Shown: piece after piece, positions 1 to 7,021 of the stretch | Layout: every line of letters starts with the position of its first letter | How positions within the stretch are numbered: the first letter of the stretch is position 1 | Assembly: GCA_029942065.1 (NCBI GenBank) | Contig: JAPYTY010000016.1 | Span: 1-15,820 of the forward strand | Direction: 5' to 3' | DNA: 15,820 bases | Source of the DNA: Acidobacteriota bacterium | Lineage (GTDB): Bacteria > Acidobacteriota > UBA6911 > RPQK01 > JADFOI01 | Program-made: the position numbers and the translations under genes | Notes under the pieces: model-generated | Database searches by the model: none | The model's input: only the letters and a program-made list of their open reading frames with translations | What the model was told of the DNA's origin: nothing

Positions 1-129
1 CCAGAGAGCCTCCTGTGGAAAAAGGGGGAGGCAAACGGGAGGCGAAAGCGAGTCCCGGGAGAAGCCCCCGAAAAAGGCCACAAGCTCGTCTTCCAACGTC
101 CTTGATTTCAGTGAGTTACGGGAAGGGAA
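1..129. other. Window edge, no confident gene
   Basis: I see no gene I can support here. In the first plus-strand frame the bases read as about 34 basic, hydrophilic residues ending in LVFQRP and a TGA at 103-105. This could be the C-terminal tail of a gene that begins outside the window, but no family is recognisable. A small GAAA-capped hairpin is possible near 35-57. Confidence 0.25.
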
Positions 130-206
130 TGGAGGCGGCGGTCGGATTCGAACCGACGAGTAAAGGTTTTGCAGACCTCTCCCTTAAACCACTTGGGTAC
201 GCCGCC
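130..206 (-). tRNA. tRNA-Cys (GCA anticodon)
   Basis: Read on the minus strand this folds as a full cloverleaf. The 7-bp acceptor stem is GGCGGCG paired with CGCCGCC. The T arm is GTCGG-TTCGAAT-CCGAC. The anticodon stem GAGGT/ACCTT encloses the loop CTGCAAA, giving anticodon GCA. The discriminator base is U73, a known identity element of tRNA-Cys, and the 3' CCA is encoded in the genome. A TATAAT box lies about 20 bases upstream. Confidence 0.96.
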
Positions 207-224
207 ATCCTTGGAGTAGGTTCA

Positions 225-253
225 ATTATAGCGGATGCGAGGGGAATCGAAAA
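225..253 (-). promoter_or_regulatory. Promoter of tRNA-Cys
   Basis: On the minus strand a perfect TATAAT (-10, at 225-230) follows a weak TTTTCG (-35-like, at 248-253) after 17 bp. The expected transcription start is about 12 bases before the tRNA 5' end, which fits a short tRNA leader. The -35 match is poor, so the -10 is the main support. Confidence 0.6.
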
Positions 254-283
254 GAGTTGGTGGGAAGGTTTCAGAGCTTGCCT

Positions 284-315
284 TCCGGAAGCCGCTCATA
301 GAGCGGCCGCTACAA
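284..315 (-). repeat. REP-like repeat, family A, copy 1
   Basis: On the minus strand it reads TTGTAG followed by a hairpin with stem GCCGCT/AGCGGC and ends in TCCGGA. GTAG directly before a GC hairpin is the usual layout of REP elements. Related copies are at 2432, 6986, 11269 and 12433. Confidence 0.8.
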
Positions 316-375
316 CGCGGCCAATCCAATTCGTTAGCTACATTTGGGTTTCCCAGAGATTCAAGAACAGGGAGC

Positions 376-399
376 GGGCGCACGGCCGTGCGCCCCTAC
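376..399 (-). repeat. REP-like repeat, family B, copy 1
   Basis: The palindrome GGGCGCAC-ggcc-GTGCGCCC is followed on the plus strand by CTAC, so the minus strand starts with GTAG and then the hairpin. It lies about 35 bases past the stop codon of the M28 peptidase gene and could protect or end that transcript, although no T-run follows. Related copies are at 2252, 2301, 3721 and 15038. Confidence 0.8.
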
Positions 400-433
400 G
401 ACAGGTTCAATGATTGGGGCGGCGATACGTGGC

Positions 434-2140
434 TTACCGGGCGGCGTTGAGTTGCTGTTCGCGGAGGGCGCGGAATTCGGTGCCGAATTTCCATTCCGGG
501 TAGGTGTCCTGGTTGGCGATCTGGTAGCCGACCCGGAAAAGCAGACGCAGGTCCTCGACCATGCCACTGAGATCCCAGGAGGGGTCATATTCATCAGCAG
601 GCTTGTGGTAGCGGTTGTTGGTGTATTCCTCGCGGAGTTTTAATCCCCAGTCCTCGGGCTTGTCGATGTAGTCCACGCCGGGATCGGTGTAAAGGGAGGG
701 AATCCCTTGCTTGGCCAGGCTGAAGTGATCCGAGCGGTAGAAAAAACCCTTCTCCGGCTCCGGATCGGGGCGAACCGTTCGGCCCTGGATCTGAGCTGCC
801 TCCTGGAGGATCTCATCCAGGGTGGAGTTGCCCAGTCCGACCACTGTGATGTCCTGGGTGGGACCCAACACGTTCATGGCATCCATGTTGATGGCGGCCA
901 GAGTTTGGGCCAGAGGATAGAGCGGATTCTCTCCGTAGTAGCGGGAGCCGAGGAGACCAGATTCCTCGGCGGTGGTAGCAAGGAATAAAAGTGACCGTCG
1001 GGGCCGGGTCTCCTGTCGGGCAAAGGCCCGAGCCAGTTCCAGCAGGCTGGCGATGCCAGAGGCGTTGTCGACGGCGCCGTTGTAGATCTGGTCCCCGTCC
1101 AGACTCTCGTCCTTCCCCAGATGATCCCAGTGACCCATGTAGATGACGTATTCGTCTTTTAGATTGGGATCGCTGCCCTCCAACTTGGCCAGCAGATTGG
1201 AGGAGTTGATGGTCCGAAGTTCGTTCTCGAGGGCAATGGACGCCTTGACGTTCAGAGGAACGGGAGTGAATTTGCGAGTGACGGCGGACTGCTTCAGCGA
1301 TTCCAGGTCGTGGCCGGACCGTGCAAAGAGTTTGGTGGCTTCTTCAGAGGTCAGCCAGCCCTCCACGGCACAGCGCGAGAGGTTCTTGTCAGGTGTCACC
1401 AGATCAAATTGCTCTCCGCTCCAGCTTCCGCTCACTACTTCCCAGGGGTACCCGGCCGGGCCGGTTTCGTGGATGACCAGGCAGCCAGCGGCGCCCATCC
1501 GGGCTGCCTGCTCGAACTTATAGGTCCAGCGGCCGTAGTAGGTCATGGCGCGGCCGCCAAAGGTGTTTTGATCGAGCATGGACGGATCGTCGGGGTCGGG
1601 AACCGGGGGGTCGTTGACCAGTATGATGACCGTTTTTCCGGCGACGTCCAGGTCTTTGTAGTCGTTCCAGTCAAACTCGGGAGCAACCACGCCGTAGCCG
1701 ACGAAGACGAGATCGGAGTCGGAGATGGAGGCTTCCTCGACCACGCGTTTGGTCCAGGCGATGAACTGGCCGGAGGAATCGAGGGTGGTGGTACCGGAGG
1801 GGGAGGAGAGGGTGAGGTGGGGGTCGTTTGTGAGAGTGATGCCGACGAGCGGGACGGGTTGGAGATAGGAGCCCGAGGGGTTGCCGGGGGAGAGGCCGAG
1901 CTGGGTGAACTGATCGGTCAGGTATTCGATGGTCAGTTCTTCGCCTTTGGATCCGGGGAGGCGGCCTTCGAATTCGTCCGAGGCCAGGGTCTGGATGTGC
2001 TGGGCGAGATTGTCGGCGTTGATGGTGTCCAGGCCGGCGTCAGGGGGGCTGGGTCGAGTTTGCATAGGGACCTCGGTGCAGGAAATGGTGATGATGATGG
2101 ATAAGAGACAGAGGGAAAAGGGGAAAAGGGGTCGGTGCAT
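434..2140 (-). CDS. M28 family aminopeptidase with PA domain, probable lipoprotein
   Basis: This is a zinc-dependent exopeptidase of family M28 (568 aa), probably acting on peptides outside the inner membrane. The N-terminus is a signal peptide, and the hydrophobic stretch ends in ITISC, a lipobox-like site with Cys about residue 21. A PA (protease-associated) domain spans roughly residues 140-300. The M28 catalytic domain follows with all expected metal ligands: GHWDH (H337, D339), the bridging Asp in AVDN (D358), the EE pair in AEESG (about 392), Asp in NMDAMN (about 420) and the His in RSDHF (about 472). I chose the ATG at 2140. An ATG at 2149 is possible, but extension to 2227 would run into a dispersed repeat. 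The gene ends in TAA. It stands alone, separated by repeats from the exporter operon, and no substrate can be read from the sequence. The family call is secure; the lipid anchor is inferred. Confidence 0.93.
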   Translation of the reverse strand: MHRPLFPFSLCLLSIIITISCTEVPMQTRPSPPDAGLDTINADNLAQHIQTLASDEFEGRLPGSKGEELTIEYLTDQFTQLGLSPGNPSGSYLQPVPLVGITLTNDPHLTLSSPSGTTTLDSSGQFIAWTKRVVEEASISDSDLVFVGYGVVAPEFDWNDYKDLDVAGKTVIILVNDPPVPDPDDPSMLDQNTFGGRAMTYYGRWTYKFEQAARMGAAGCLVIHETGPAGYPWEVVSGSWSGEQFDLVTPDKNLSRCAVEGWLTSEEATKLFARSGHDLESLKQSAVTRKFTPVPLNVKASIALENELRTINSSNLLAKLEGSDPNLKDEYVIYMGHWDHLGKDESLDGDQIYNGAVDNASGIASLLELARAFARQETRPRRSLLFLATTAEESGLLGSRYYGENPLYPLAQTLAAINMDAMNVLGPTQDITVVGLGNSTLDEILQEAAQIQGRTVRPDPEPEKGFFYRSDHFSLAKQGIPSLYTDPGVDYIDKPEDWGLKLREEYTNNRYHKPADEYDPSWDLSGMVEDLRLLFRVGYQIANQDTYPEWKFGTEFRALREQQLNAAR

Positions 2141-2193
2141 CGGGCACATGGTTACATAATGGGAGAAAATTCGAAATAGGGGGGAAGAAGGTT

Positions 2194-2242
2194 GAACCAC
2201 AGAGACACAGAGAAGAAGTTTCACCACTAAGACACAAAGAAG
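2194..2242 (+). repeat. CCACAGAGACACAGAG-type dispersed repeat, copy 1
   Basis: A purine- and AC-rich stretch contains ACCACAGAGACACAGAG and, further on, TTTCACCACTAAGACACAAAG. A close copy lies at 10267-10333 in the same orientation. From memory, repeats of this wording are scattered through many environmental bacterial genomes. I see no coding potential in it. Confidence 0.75.
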
Positions 2243-2251
2243 ATTGAGCCG

Positions 2252-2276
2252 GGGCGTACCGAGTGCGCCCTATACA
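2252..2276 (-). repeat. REP-like repeat, family B, copy 2
   Basis: The imperfect palindrome GGGCGTAC-cga-GTGCGCCC contains one G-T wobble where other copies have a Watson-Crick pair. The flank has drifted from CTACA to CTATACA, so this is a decayed copy. Confidence 0.65.
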
Positions 2277-2300
2277 AGCCATCGATAAAGATTGGGGAGT

Positions 2301-2325
2301 GGGCGTACTCAGTACGCCCCCACAT
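2301..2325 (-). repeat. REP-like repeat, family B, copy 3
   Basis: The perfect palindrome is GGGCGTAC-tca-GTACGCCC. Compared with the copies at 376 and 3721, CAC/GTG has become TAC/GTA on both arms, a paired change that keeps the stem. The 3' flank CCCACATTCC resembles the tail of family C, so the families share end sequences. Confidence 0.75.
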
Positions 2326-2361
2326 TCCCATTTAAGATCAGGGCAGGTTTGTTGTTTCAAA

Positions 2362-2395
2362 GAATCGGCGCCTGAGGCGCCTCCCACATTCCGGA
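2362..2395 (-). repeat. REP-like repeat, family C, copy 1
   Basis: The inner stem is GGCGCC-tga-GGCGCC. The sequence ends CCTCCCACATTCCGGA, and the left outer arm has lost the CCG seen in the copies at 11311, 12402 and 15745. On the minus strand GGAG abuts the inner hairpin. Confidence 0.8.
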
Positions 2396-2431
2396 CAACC
2401 CTAACAGGAGGAAGGAAATTCGTTGGTGGCA

Positions 2432-2462
2432 TCCGGAAGCCGCTCGCAGAGCGGCGCTCAAA
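2432..2462 (-). repeat. REP-like repeat, family A, copy 2
   Basis: TCCGGAAGCCGCT-cgcag-AGCGGC matches the copy at 284 but lacks the terminal CTACAA and ends in CTCAAAA. It sits 20 bases past the ybhR-like stop codon, at the end of the exporter operon. No T-run follows, so it is not a classical intrinsic terminator. Confidence 0.7.
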
Positions 2463-2481
2463 AGGCTAGCCCCGTCAGGAA

Positions 2482-3594
2482 TCATTCGAGGCGTTTGGAG
2501 AAGTGGAGGGTGGAGAAGGTGATGACCATGGTGCCCAGGATGGCCAGGGCCAGCATCTGGGGCCAGAGGACATCCAGGCCCGTGCCCTTGAGGAAAATGC
2601 CGCGGACAATCGTCATGAAATAACGCACCGGATTCAGGTAGGTCAGGTACTGGACCACGATGGGCATATTGCGAATGGGGAAGGCAAAGCCGCTCAGCAT
2701 GAAGGCCGGCAAAAAGAAGAAGAACCCTCCCATCATGGCCTGCTGCTGGGTTTCCGAGACGGTGGAAAAGAGCAGTCCCATGCCCAGCGTCGTCAAAAGG
2801 AAAAGAACGCCGCAGGCCAGCAGCAGCAGCGGGTTGCCGCGAAAAGGAATGCCAAAGATCAGAAGGGCCGCCCCTGTGACCAGGCAAAGATCGAGCAGTC
2901 CGATCAGGGCGAAGGGAAGCGTTTTTCCCAAAATGAGCTCGATCGGACGAAGGGGGGTGACCATCAACTGTTCCATGGTGCCAATTTCCTTCTCACGAAC
3001 AATGGCCATGGCGGTCAGCATGACCGTCACCAGGGCGAGGATGTTCACGACCACGCCGGGCACGAAATAGTTCTGGCTTTTGAGGTCCTCGTTGAACCAG
3101 ACGCGGCTCTCGACGGAGACCGGGGGATCGGGCGCTTGGGGCTGGATTCGGTTGGCATATCGGGCGATCACCTGACCCGCATTGTTGGAGACGATCGAGG
3201 CCGTGTTGGAGTTGGTGCCGTCAATCAGGATCTGAATCTTGGGGCTCTGGCCGCGTTGAACCTCCCGCCCGAATCCAGGCAGGACACGCACCACGGAGTG
3301 AACCTGCCCGCGGTCGAGCAATTCCTGAATGGCGTCGTCCTGGTCGAGCTGGTAGGCGGCGTGGAAGTTTGGAGTTCCCTCGAACTCGGCCAGCAGCTGC
3401 CGGCTTTCCGGCGTCCGGTCCTGGTCCAGAATGGCCAGAGGGCTGTTCTGGACGTCCAGGTTGACGGCGTAGCCGAAGATGACCAGCTGAACGATAGGCG
3501 GGCCAAAAAGGATGAAGCGCATCCGGGGCTCGCGCAGGGTGAGGCGGAGTTCCTTGATGAAGATTTCGATGATTCGTTGCCAGCTTCTTTTCAT
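2482..3594 (-). CDS. ybhR: ABC-2 type exporter permease, YbhR-like
   Basis: This is an inner-membrane subunit of a drug-type ABC exporter (370 aa, a normal length). The N-terminus carries a cytoplasmic KEL-LREPR segment, then a first membrane helix (about 26-44) with FGYAVNLDV. A large extracytoplasmic domain runs to about residue 170. Five more membrane helices occupy the C-terminal half, with the loop EKEIGTMEQLMVTPL, a conserved element of this family. N-terminal wording and gene order match E. coli YbhR. It should pair with the YbhS-like permease at 3891-5018 as a heterodimer. The ATG at 3594 has a strong Shine-Dalgarno GAAGGGG 7 bases upstream, and this lies inside a repeat. The 296-bp gap to the upstream permease gene is filled with repeats, unlike the overlaps elsewhere in the operon. 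Confidence 0.93.
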   Translation of the reverse strand: MKRSWQRIIEIFIKELRLTLREPRMRFILFGPPIVQLVIFGYAVNLDVQNSPLAILDQDRTPESRQLLAEFEGTPNFHAAYQLDQDDAIQELLDRGQVHSVVRVLPGFGREVQRGQSPKIQILIDGTNSNTASIVSNNAGQVIARYANRIQPQAPDPPVSVESRVWFNEDLKSQNYFVPGVVVNILALVTVMLTAMAIVREKEIGTMEQLMVTPLRPIELILGKTLPFALIGLLDLCLVTGAALLIFGIPFRGNPLLLLACGVLFLLTTLGMGLLFSTVSETQQQAMMGGFFFFLPAFMLSGFAFPIRNMPIVVQYLTYLNPVRYFMTIVRGIFLKGTGLDVLWPQMLALAILGTMVITFSTLHFSKRLE

Positions 3595-3613
3595 TACATC
3601 GCCCCTTCAGGGC
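3595..3613 (-). repeat. Family D repeat that supplies the ybhR ribosome binding site
   Basis: On the minus strand this reads GGAGCCCTGAAGGGGCGATG, a short hairpin with stem CCCT/AGGG. It abuts the ybhR-like ATG. Its GAAGGGG (3602-3608) lies 7 bases before the start codon, an ideal ribosome-binding spacing. A near copy lies at 11189-11208, about 35 bases upstream of the M48 peptidase start. Confidence 0.7.
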
Positions 3614-3639
3614 TCCATCGTTTCTTTCAGATCGTTAAA

Positions 3640-3687
3640 CCCAGGGCTCACGCCCTGGGCTATTACACATCGCTCCTTCGGAGCTCG
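3640..3687 (-). repeat. Family D double-hairpin repeat
   Basis: Two hairpins stand in tandem: CCCAGGGC-tca-c-GCCCTGGG and GCTCC-ttc-GGAGC, separated by TATTACACATC. The same arrangement, partly eroded, recurs at 11233-11267. The second hairpin recurs at 10373-10389. Confidence 0.75.
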
Positions 3688-3720
3688 GGAGAAGAGTTGG
3701 AGCAACAAAGACCAGGAAGC

Positions 3721-3743
3721 GGGCGCACGGCCGTGCGCCCCTA
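3721..3743 (-). repeat. REP-like repeat, family B, copy 4
   Basis: The core GGGCGCAC-ggcc-GTGCGCCC plus CTAC is identical to the copy at 376-399. The match extends into the left flank (AAGA-CAGG-AGC in both), so the repeat unit is longer than the palindrome. Confidence 0.8.
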
Positions 3744-3799
3744 CGGTTATTCGGCGATTGGGGTGGGAAATATCGGGGTGGCCAGTTTGCAGGGTTAAA

Positions 3800-3835
3800 G
3801 AATCGGCGCGTTGAGGCGCCTCCCACATTCCCGGA
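3800..3835 (-). repeat. REP-like repeat, family C, copy 2
   Basis: GAATCGGCGCGTTGAGGCGCC followed by TCCCACATTCCCGGA. A few bases differ from the other copies in the loop and right arm. A fragment CCACATTCCGGATTG follows at about 3852, suggesting a second, truncated copy. Confidence 0.75.
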
Positions 3836-3890
3836 TCCAGAGGGGATGCTTCCACATTCCGGATTGTTCAATATTCGATCTTGCATATCT

Positions 3891-5018
3891 TCAGGCAATT
3901 TTTTGTTTGAGTTTGCGGGTTGCCAAAAAGAAGACCAGGGCGGCGAAGGCGATCAAAAAGCCCAGCTCGGCGGCCAGAATTTCAAACCCTACGCCTTTTA
4001 AAAAGATGCCTTTCAAGATGTGAACGAAATAGCGGGCCGGAACGATGTGGGTGAAAACTTGAATAGGCACCGGCATGTCCTCGATGGCGTAGATAAAGCC
4101 GGAGAGCAAAAAGGCCGGCAAAAAAGTGGTGACGGTTCCCATCTGGTAGGCCATGAGTTGATTGCGGGTCAGGGCCGAGAGCAGGATCCCCCAGCACAGA
4201 GTGCCGAAAAGGAAGATAAAGCAGCTGAGGGCCAAAAAAAGCAGGCTGCCCCGCAGCGGGATTTCAAAGAGGGTCACGCCGATCAACACCGCCGTCAGGG
4301 TGTCGACGGCACCCACCACAAAGTAAGCCGACATCTTACCCAGCACCAGCTCGGCCGGCCGCAAGGGAGTCGAGAGCAGCTGCTCCATGGTCCCCATCTC
4401 CCATTCCCGGGCGATGGTAAGTGAGGTGAGCAAAGCGGCGATGATCATCAGGATCACCGCCAGCAGTCCCGGGACGATGTAGTTTCGGGATTCGAGCTCG
4501 CTGTTGTACCAGACCCGCAGCTGGGCCTCCACAGGCGGACCCGAGACGGCTCCGCCTGCCGCCGTTTCCGAGAGCAGGGACAAAGAGTAGGCGCCCACCA
4601 GGGCTTCGGCATAGCCTCGGCCGATGGAGGCGGTATTGGAGTCGCTGCCGTCAATTAAAATCTGGATCTGGGCCGTTTTGCCCCGCAGTAGATCAGCGGA
4701 GAAATGATCGGGGATGATGACCGCCAGCAGGCACTCGCCGCTGTCGATCCGGCGTTCGATGCTCGCGTAATCATCAGTGGAACCCAGAACCTCGAAAAAA
4801 CGCGACCCTTCAAAGCGGGCGATCAGCTCACGGCTGTGGGAGGTCTGATCGGAGTCGTAAATAAGAGTGGGGATCCGGTCGACATCCAGGCTCAGGGCGT
4901 AGCCGAAAAGCAGAAGCAGAAGAGCCGGCAGGGCCAGCGCAATCATCAAACTGCGGGGATCCCTCAAGACGTGAAGACATTCCTTGCGTGCCACCGCGCG
5001 TGTTCGACGCCAGTTCAT
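3891..5018 (-). CDS. ybhS: ABC-2 type exporter permease, YbhS-like
   Basis: This is an inner-membrane subunit of the exporter (375 aa). It starts with MNWRRTRAVARKE and RDPRS, then a first membrane helix ending in FGYALSLDVD, closely following the opening of E. coli YbhS as I recall it. An extracytoplasmic domain (about 45-175) is followed by five hydrophobic segments. The conserved cytoplasmic loop AREWEMGTMEQLLSTPLRP and the motif LSGFIYAIEDMP are both present. The start overlaps the upstream ATPase stop by four bases (ATGA), which indicates translational coupling. It ends in TGA, followed by repeats before the ybhR-like gene. Family assignment is firm; the exported compound cannot be told from sequence. 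Confidence 0.94.
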   Translation of the reverse strand: MNWRRTRAVARKECLHVLRDPRSLMIALALPALLLLLFGYALSLDVDRIPTLIYDSDQTSHSRELIARFEGSRFFEVLGSTDDYASIERRIDSGECLLAVIIPDHFSADLLRGKTAQIQILIDGSDSNTASIGRGYAEALVGAYSLSLLSETAAGGAVSGPPVEAQLRVWYNSELESRNYIVPGLLAVILMIIAALLTSLTIAREWEMGTMEQLLSTPLRPAELVLGKMSAYFVVGAVDTLTAVLIGVTLFEIPLRGSLLFLALSCFIFLFGTLCWGILLSALTRNQLMAYQMGTVTTFLPAFLLSGFIYAIEDMPVPIQVFTHIVPARYFVHILKGIFLKGVGFEILAAELGFLIAFAALVFFLATRKLKQKIA

Positions 5019-5956
5019 GATTTCCGCTCTTCCTCCTGGATCAAGGTGGTAAAGACATCCTCCATGGAGGGTTCCACCGCCTGGAGGCTGCGGACCTGGA
5101 TGCCCTGGCCTCGGAGGGCCTGAGCAATGGCAGGCTCGGCCCCTGCGGGGTCCGCGACCCGGATGCGAAGACCTCCCCCAAAGGGAGCGATATCCAGGAT
5201 TTCAGGAAGCGGGTCCAGGGTTTCGAGACTACCCAGCACATCGGAGGAATCCAGCTGTAGGAAGTGGTCAAGCCGGGGATTGCGTCTCAAGGCCTGGGGG
5301 GTGTCCAGGGCAATGATCCGGCCGGCGTGCATCAAGGCCAGTCGATGGCAGTACTCGGCTTCGTCCATGTAGTGGGTGGTCACAAAAACGGTGTGGCCTT
5401 CCTCGGAGAGCTGATAGATCCATTCCCAGAACTGGCGTCGGGCGGTGGGGTCCACGCCCGAGGTGGGCTCATCTAAAAACAGGATGGGCGGCTTGTGCAA
5501 GATGGCGCACCCGAGAGCCAGGCGCTGTTTCCAGCCGCCGGGCAGAAGGGCGGTCAGGGTGTCGTGACGGTCTGTAAGGCCGGTCTTTTGCAGGATTTCC
5601 TGCAGAAGCGGGGGGCGGTCGCGCCGGGAGACTCCGTAGATGCCTGCGAAGAAGCTGATGTTTTCCTCGACGGTCAGTTCATCGTAAAGGGAGAAGGTCT
5701 GGGACATATAGCCGATGTTTTGTTTGATCTGTTCGGTCTGGGTGTAGACATCCAAATCCTGGACCCGGGCCTGCCCTGCGGTGGGACGCAGCAATCCGCA
5801 CAGCATGCGGATGGTGGTCGATTTGCCGGCTCCGTTGGATCCCAAAAAGCCGAAGATCTCCCCCGGCTCCACGTGAAAGGAAACATGATCGACGGCCACA
5901 AAATCGCCGAATGTTTTAAGCAGGCCTTCCACCTGCACACTGGCAGTGACACTCAT
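5015..5956 (-). CDS. ybhF: ABC exporter ATPase, equivalent to the C-terminal half of YbhF
   Basis: This is a cytoplasmic nucleotide-binding subunit (313 aa) that powers the permeases. Walker A is GSNGAGKS (about 39-46), the Q-loop Gln is in YMSQTF (about 86), and Walker B is ILFLDE (about 158-163) followed by PTSGVDP. The H-loop His is present in TTHYMDEAE (about 195). The ABC signature is unusual: LPGGWKQR instead of LSGGQ. The ATG at 5956 overlaps the previous gene's TGA as ATGA, and the stop overlaps the next start the same way, so the three genes are translationally coupled. Extension upstream to 6043 would only overlap the previous gene. E. coli carries this module fused to the next one as YbhF; here they are separate. 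Confidence 0.94.
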   Translation of the reverse strand: MSVTASVQVEGLLKTFGDFVAVDHVSFHVEPGEIFGFLGSNGAGKSTTIRMLCGLLRPTAGQARVQDLDVYTQTEQIKQNIGYMSQTFSLYDELTVEENISFFAGIYGVSRRDRPPLLQEILQKTGLTDRHDTLTALLPGGWKQRLALGCAILHKPPILFLDEPTSGVDPTARRQFWEWIYQLSEEGHTVFVTTHYMDEAEYCHRLALMHAGRIIALDTPQALRRNPRLDHFLQLDSSDVLGSLETLDPLPEILDIAPFGGGLRIRVADPAGAEPAIAQALRGQGIQVRSLQAVEPSMEDVFTTLIQEEERKS

Positions 5957-6888
5957 GCCGCCTCCCGGGAGGGTTGGCCGACCAAGGCCACAAAGACGTC
6001 TTCCATCGAGGGCCGGATGGGAGTCAGGCGAGCCGGGGAGCACCCGGCCTGCTCGAGCAGGGCCTGGAGGATCTCAGGCGTGGTCCGGGAGGGAGCGAGA
6101 AACAGGTGCAGGGCATAGCCTGAGAACTCGACGCTCGAGACTCCGGGCGCGCCGGCCAGAAGGGCCCGGGCCTGGCGGGTGTCGGGGCACTGGATTTCAT
6201 AGCAATTCTCCTCCAGCTGATCCTGCAGGGCGTCCGGTGTGTCGCAGCGAATAAGCCGACCCTGGTCCATCATTCCCACCCGGCTGCAGCGCTCGGCTTC
6301 ATCCAGATAGGCGGTGGTGATCAGCACGGTCATGCCGTCGCCGACCACCTGATAGAGCAGCTGCCAGAAATCGCGGCGGGAGACGGGATCCACGCCGTTG
6401 GTGGGTTCATCCAGAAGCAGGATCTCGGGCCGATGAAGCAGGGCGCACATCAGGGCCAGCTTCTGCTTCATGCCGCCGGAGAGTTTTCCCGCCTGACGGT
6501 CTCGAAAAGGTGCCATGCGGGTCATCTCGAGCAGCGAGTTCATCTGCGGTTCGAGCTGGTCGGAGTCCAGGCCGTACAGGTCGGCGTAAAACCGAATGTT
6601 TTCCTCGACGGTCAGATAGCCATAAAGGCCGAACCTTTGCGCCATGTAGCCGATCCGGTCCTTGATCTGCTCGCTCTGGCGGGAGGCATCGTGCCCGACC
6701 ACCTGGGCCGTCCCCGAGGTGGGTTCGAGCAGTCCGCAAAGCAGACGCAGGGTGGTGGTCTTGCCGGCCCCGTCGGGGCCGACCAGCCCGAAGATCTCAC
6801 CACGGTCAATTTCCAGGTCGAGGGCGTCAACCGCGGCGAGGGAGTCGAAGCGGCGGGTGAGGGATTGGGTGGTGATGATGGGGGGCAT
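5953..6888 (-). CDS. ybhF: ABC exporter ATPase, equivalent to the N-terminal half of YbhF
   Basis: This is the second nucleotide-binding subunit (311 aa), probably forming a heterodimer with the product of 5015-5956. It has Walker A GPDGAGKT (about 37-44), Q-loop YMAQRFGLY (Q84), signature LSGGMKQK (about 136) and Walker B ILLLDE with PTNGVDP (about 156-166). The H-loop reads TTAYLDEAE: the switch histidine is replaced by Ala (about 193). This predicts an asymmetric pair in which one site is catalytically weak. No convincing Shine-Dalgarno precedes the ATG at 6888. The 133 bp separating it from the adaptor gene are repeats. It ends as an ATGA overlap with the next ATPase. Confidence 0.94.
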   Translation of the reverse strand: MPPIITTQSLTRRFDSLAAVDALDLEIDRGEIFGLVGPDGAGKTTTLRLLCGLLEPTSGTAQVVGHDASRQSEQIKDRIGYMAQRFGLYGYLTVEENIRFYADLYGLDSDQLEPQMNSLLEMTRMAPFRDRQAGKLSGGMKQKLALMCALLHRPEILLLDEPTNGVDPVSRRDFWQLLYQVVGDGMTVLITTAYLDEAERCSRVGMMDQGRLIRCDTPDALQDQLEENCYEIQCPDTRQARALLAGAPGVSSVEFSGYALHLFLAPSRTTPEILQALLEQAGCSPARLTPIRPSMEDVFVALVGQPSREAA

Positions 6889-6894
6889 GAGAGA

Positions 6895-6925
6895 AATTTG
6901 AAATCCTAAGTCCTAAATCCGAAAC
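6895..6925 (+). repeat. Low-complexity AAATCCTAAGTCC-type repeat
   Basis: A short direct repetition, AAATCCTAAGTCC then TAAATCCGAAAC, lies just upstream of the ATPase start. It looks like simple-sequence filler beside the REP-like copy at 6934 rather than a regulatory site. Confidence 0.4.
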
Positions 6926-6933
6926 AATTTTCG

Positions 6934-6963
6934 GATTCGGCGCCTGAGGCGCCTCCCACATTC
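6934..6963 (-). repeat. REP-like repeat, family C, copy 3
   Basis: The inner stem GGCGCC-tga-GGCGCC and the tail CCTCCCACATTC are intact, but the outer CCGGA ends are missing. It lies within the exporter operon between the adaptor and the first ATPase gene. Confidence 0.78.
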
Positions 6964-6985
6964 TCTAGTTTGCATGTCGGTTGTA

Positions 6986-7018
6986 TCCGGAGGGCCGCTC
7001 GCATAGCGGCCGCTACAA
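6986..7018 (-). repeat. REP-like repeat, family A, copy 3
   Basis: TCCGGAGGGCCGCT-cgcat-AGCGGCC followed by GCTACAA. On the minus strand it begins TTGTAG and then the hairpin, three bases past the adaptor stop codon. It could stabilise the upstream mRNA or reduce read-through into the ATPase genes. Confidence 0.78.
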
Positions 7019-7021
7019 AAT

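Noticed and set aside
15..413. Plus-strand open frame of 132 codons at the window start
   Set aside because: It runs across the tRNA-Cys gene and two hairpin repeats and has no family signature.
2503..3798. Long plus-strand open frame (431 codons) opposite the ybhR-like gene
   Set aside because: It is rich in His, Gln, Asp and Gly with no domain, and runs through repeats. The minus strand encodes a clear permease.
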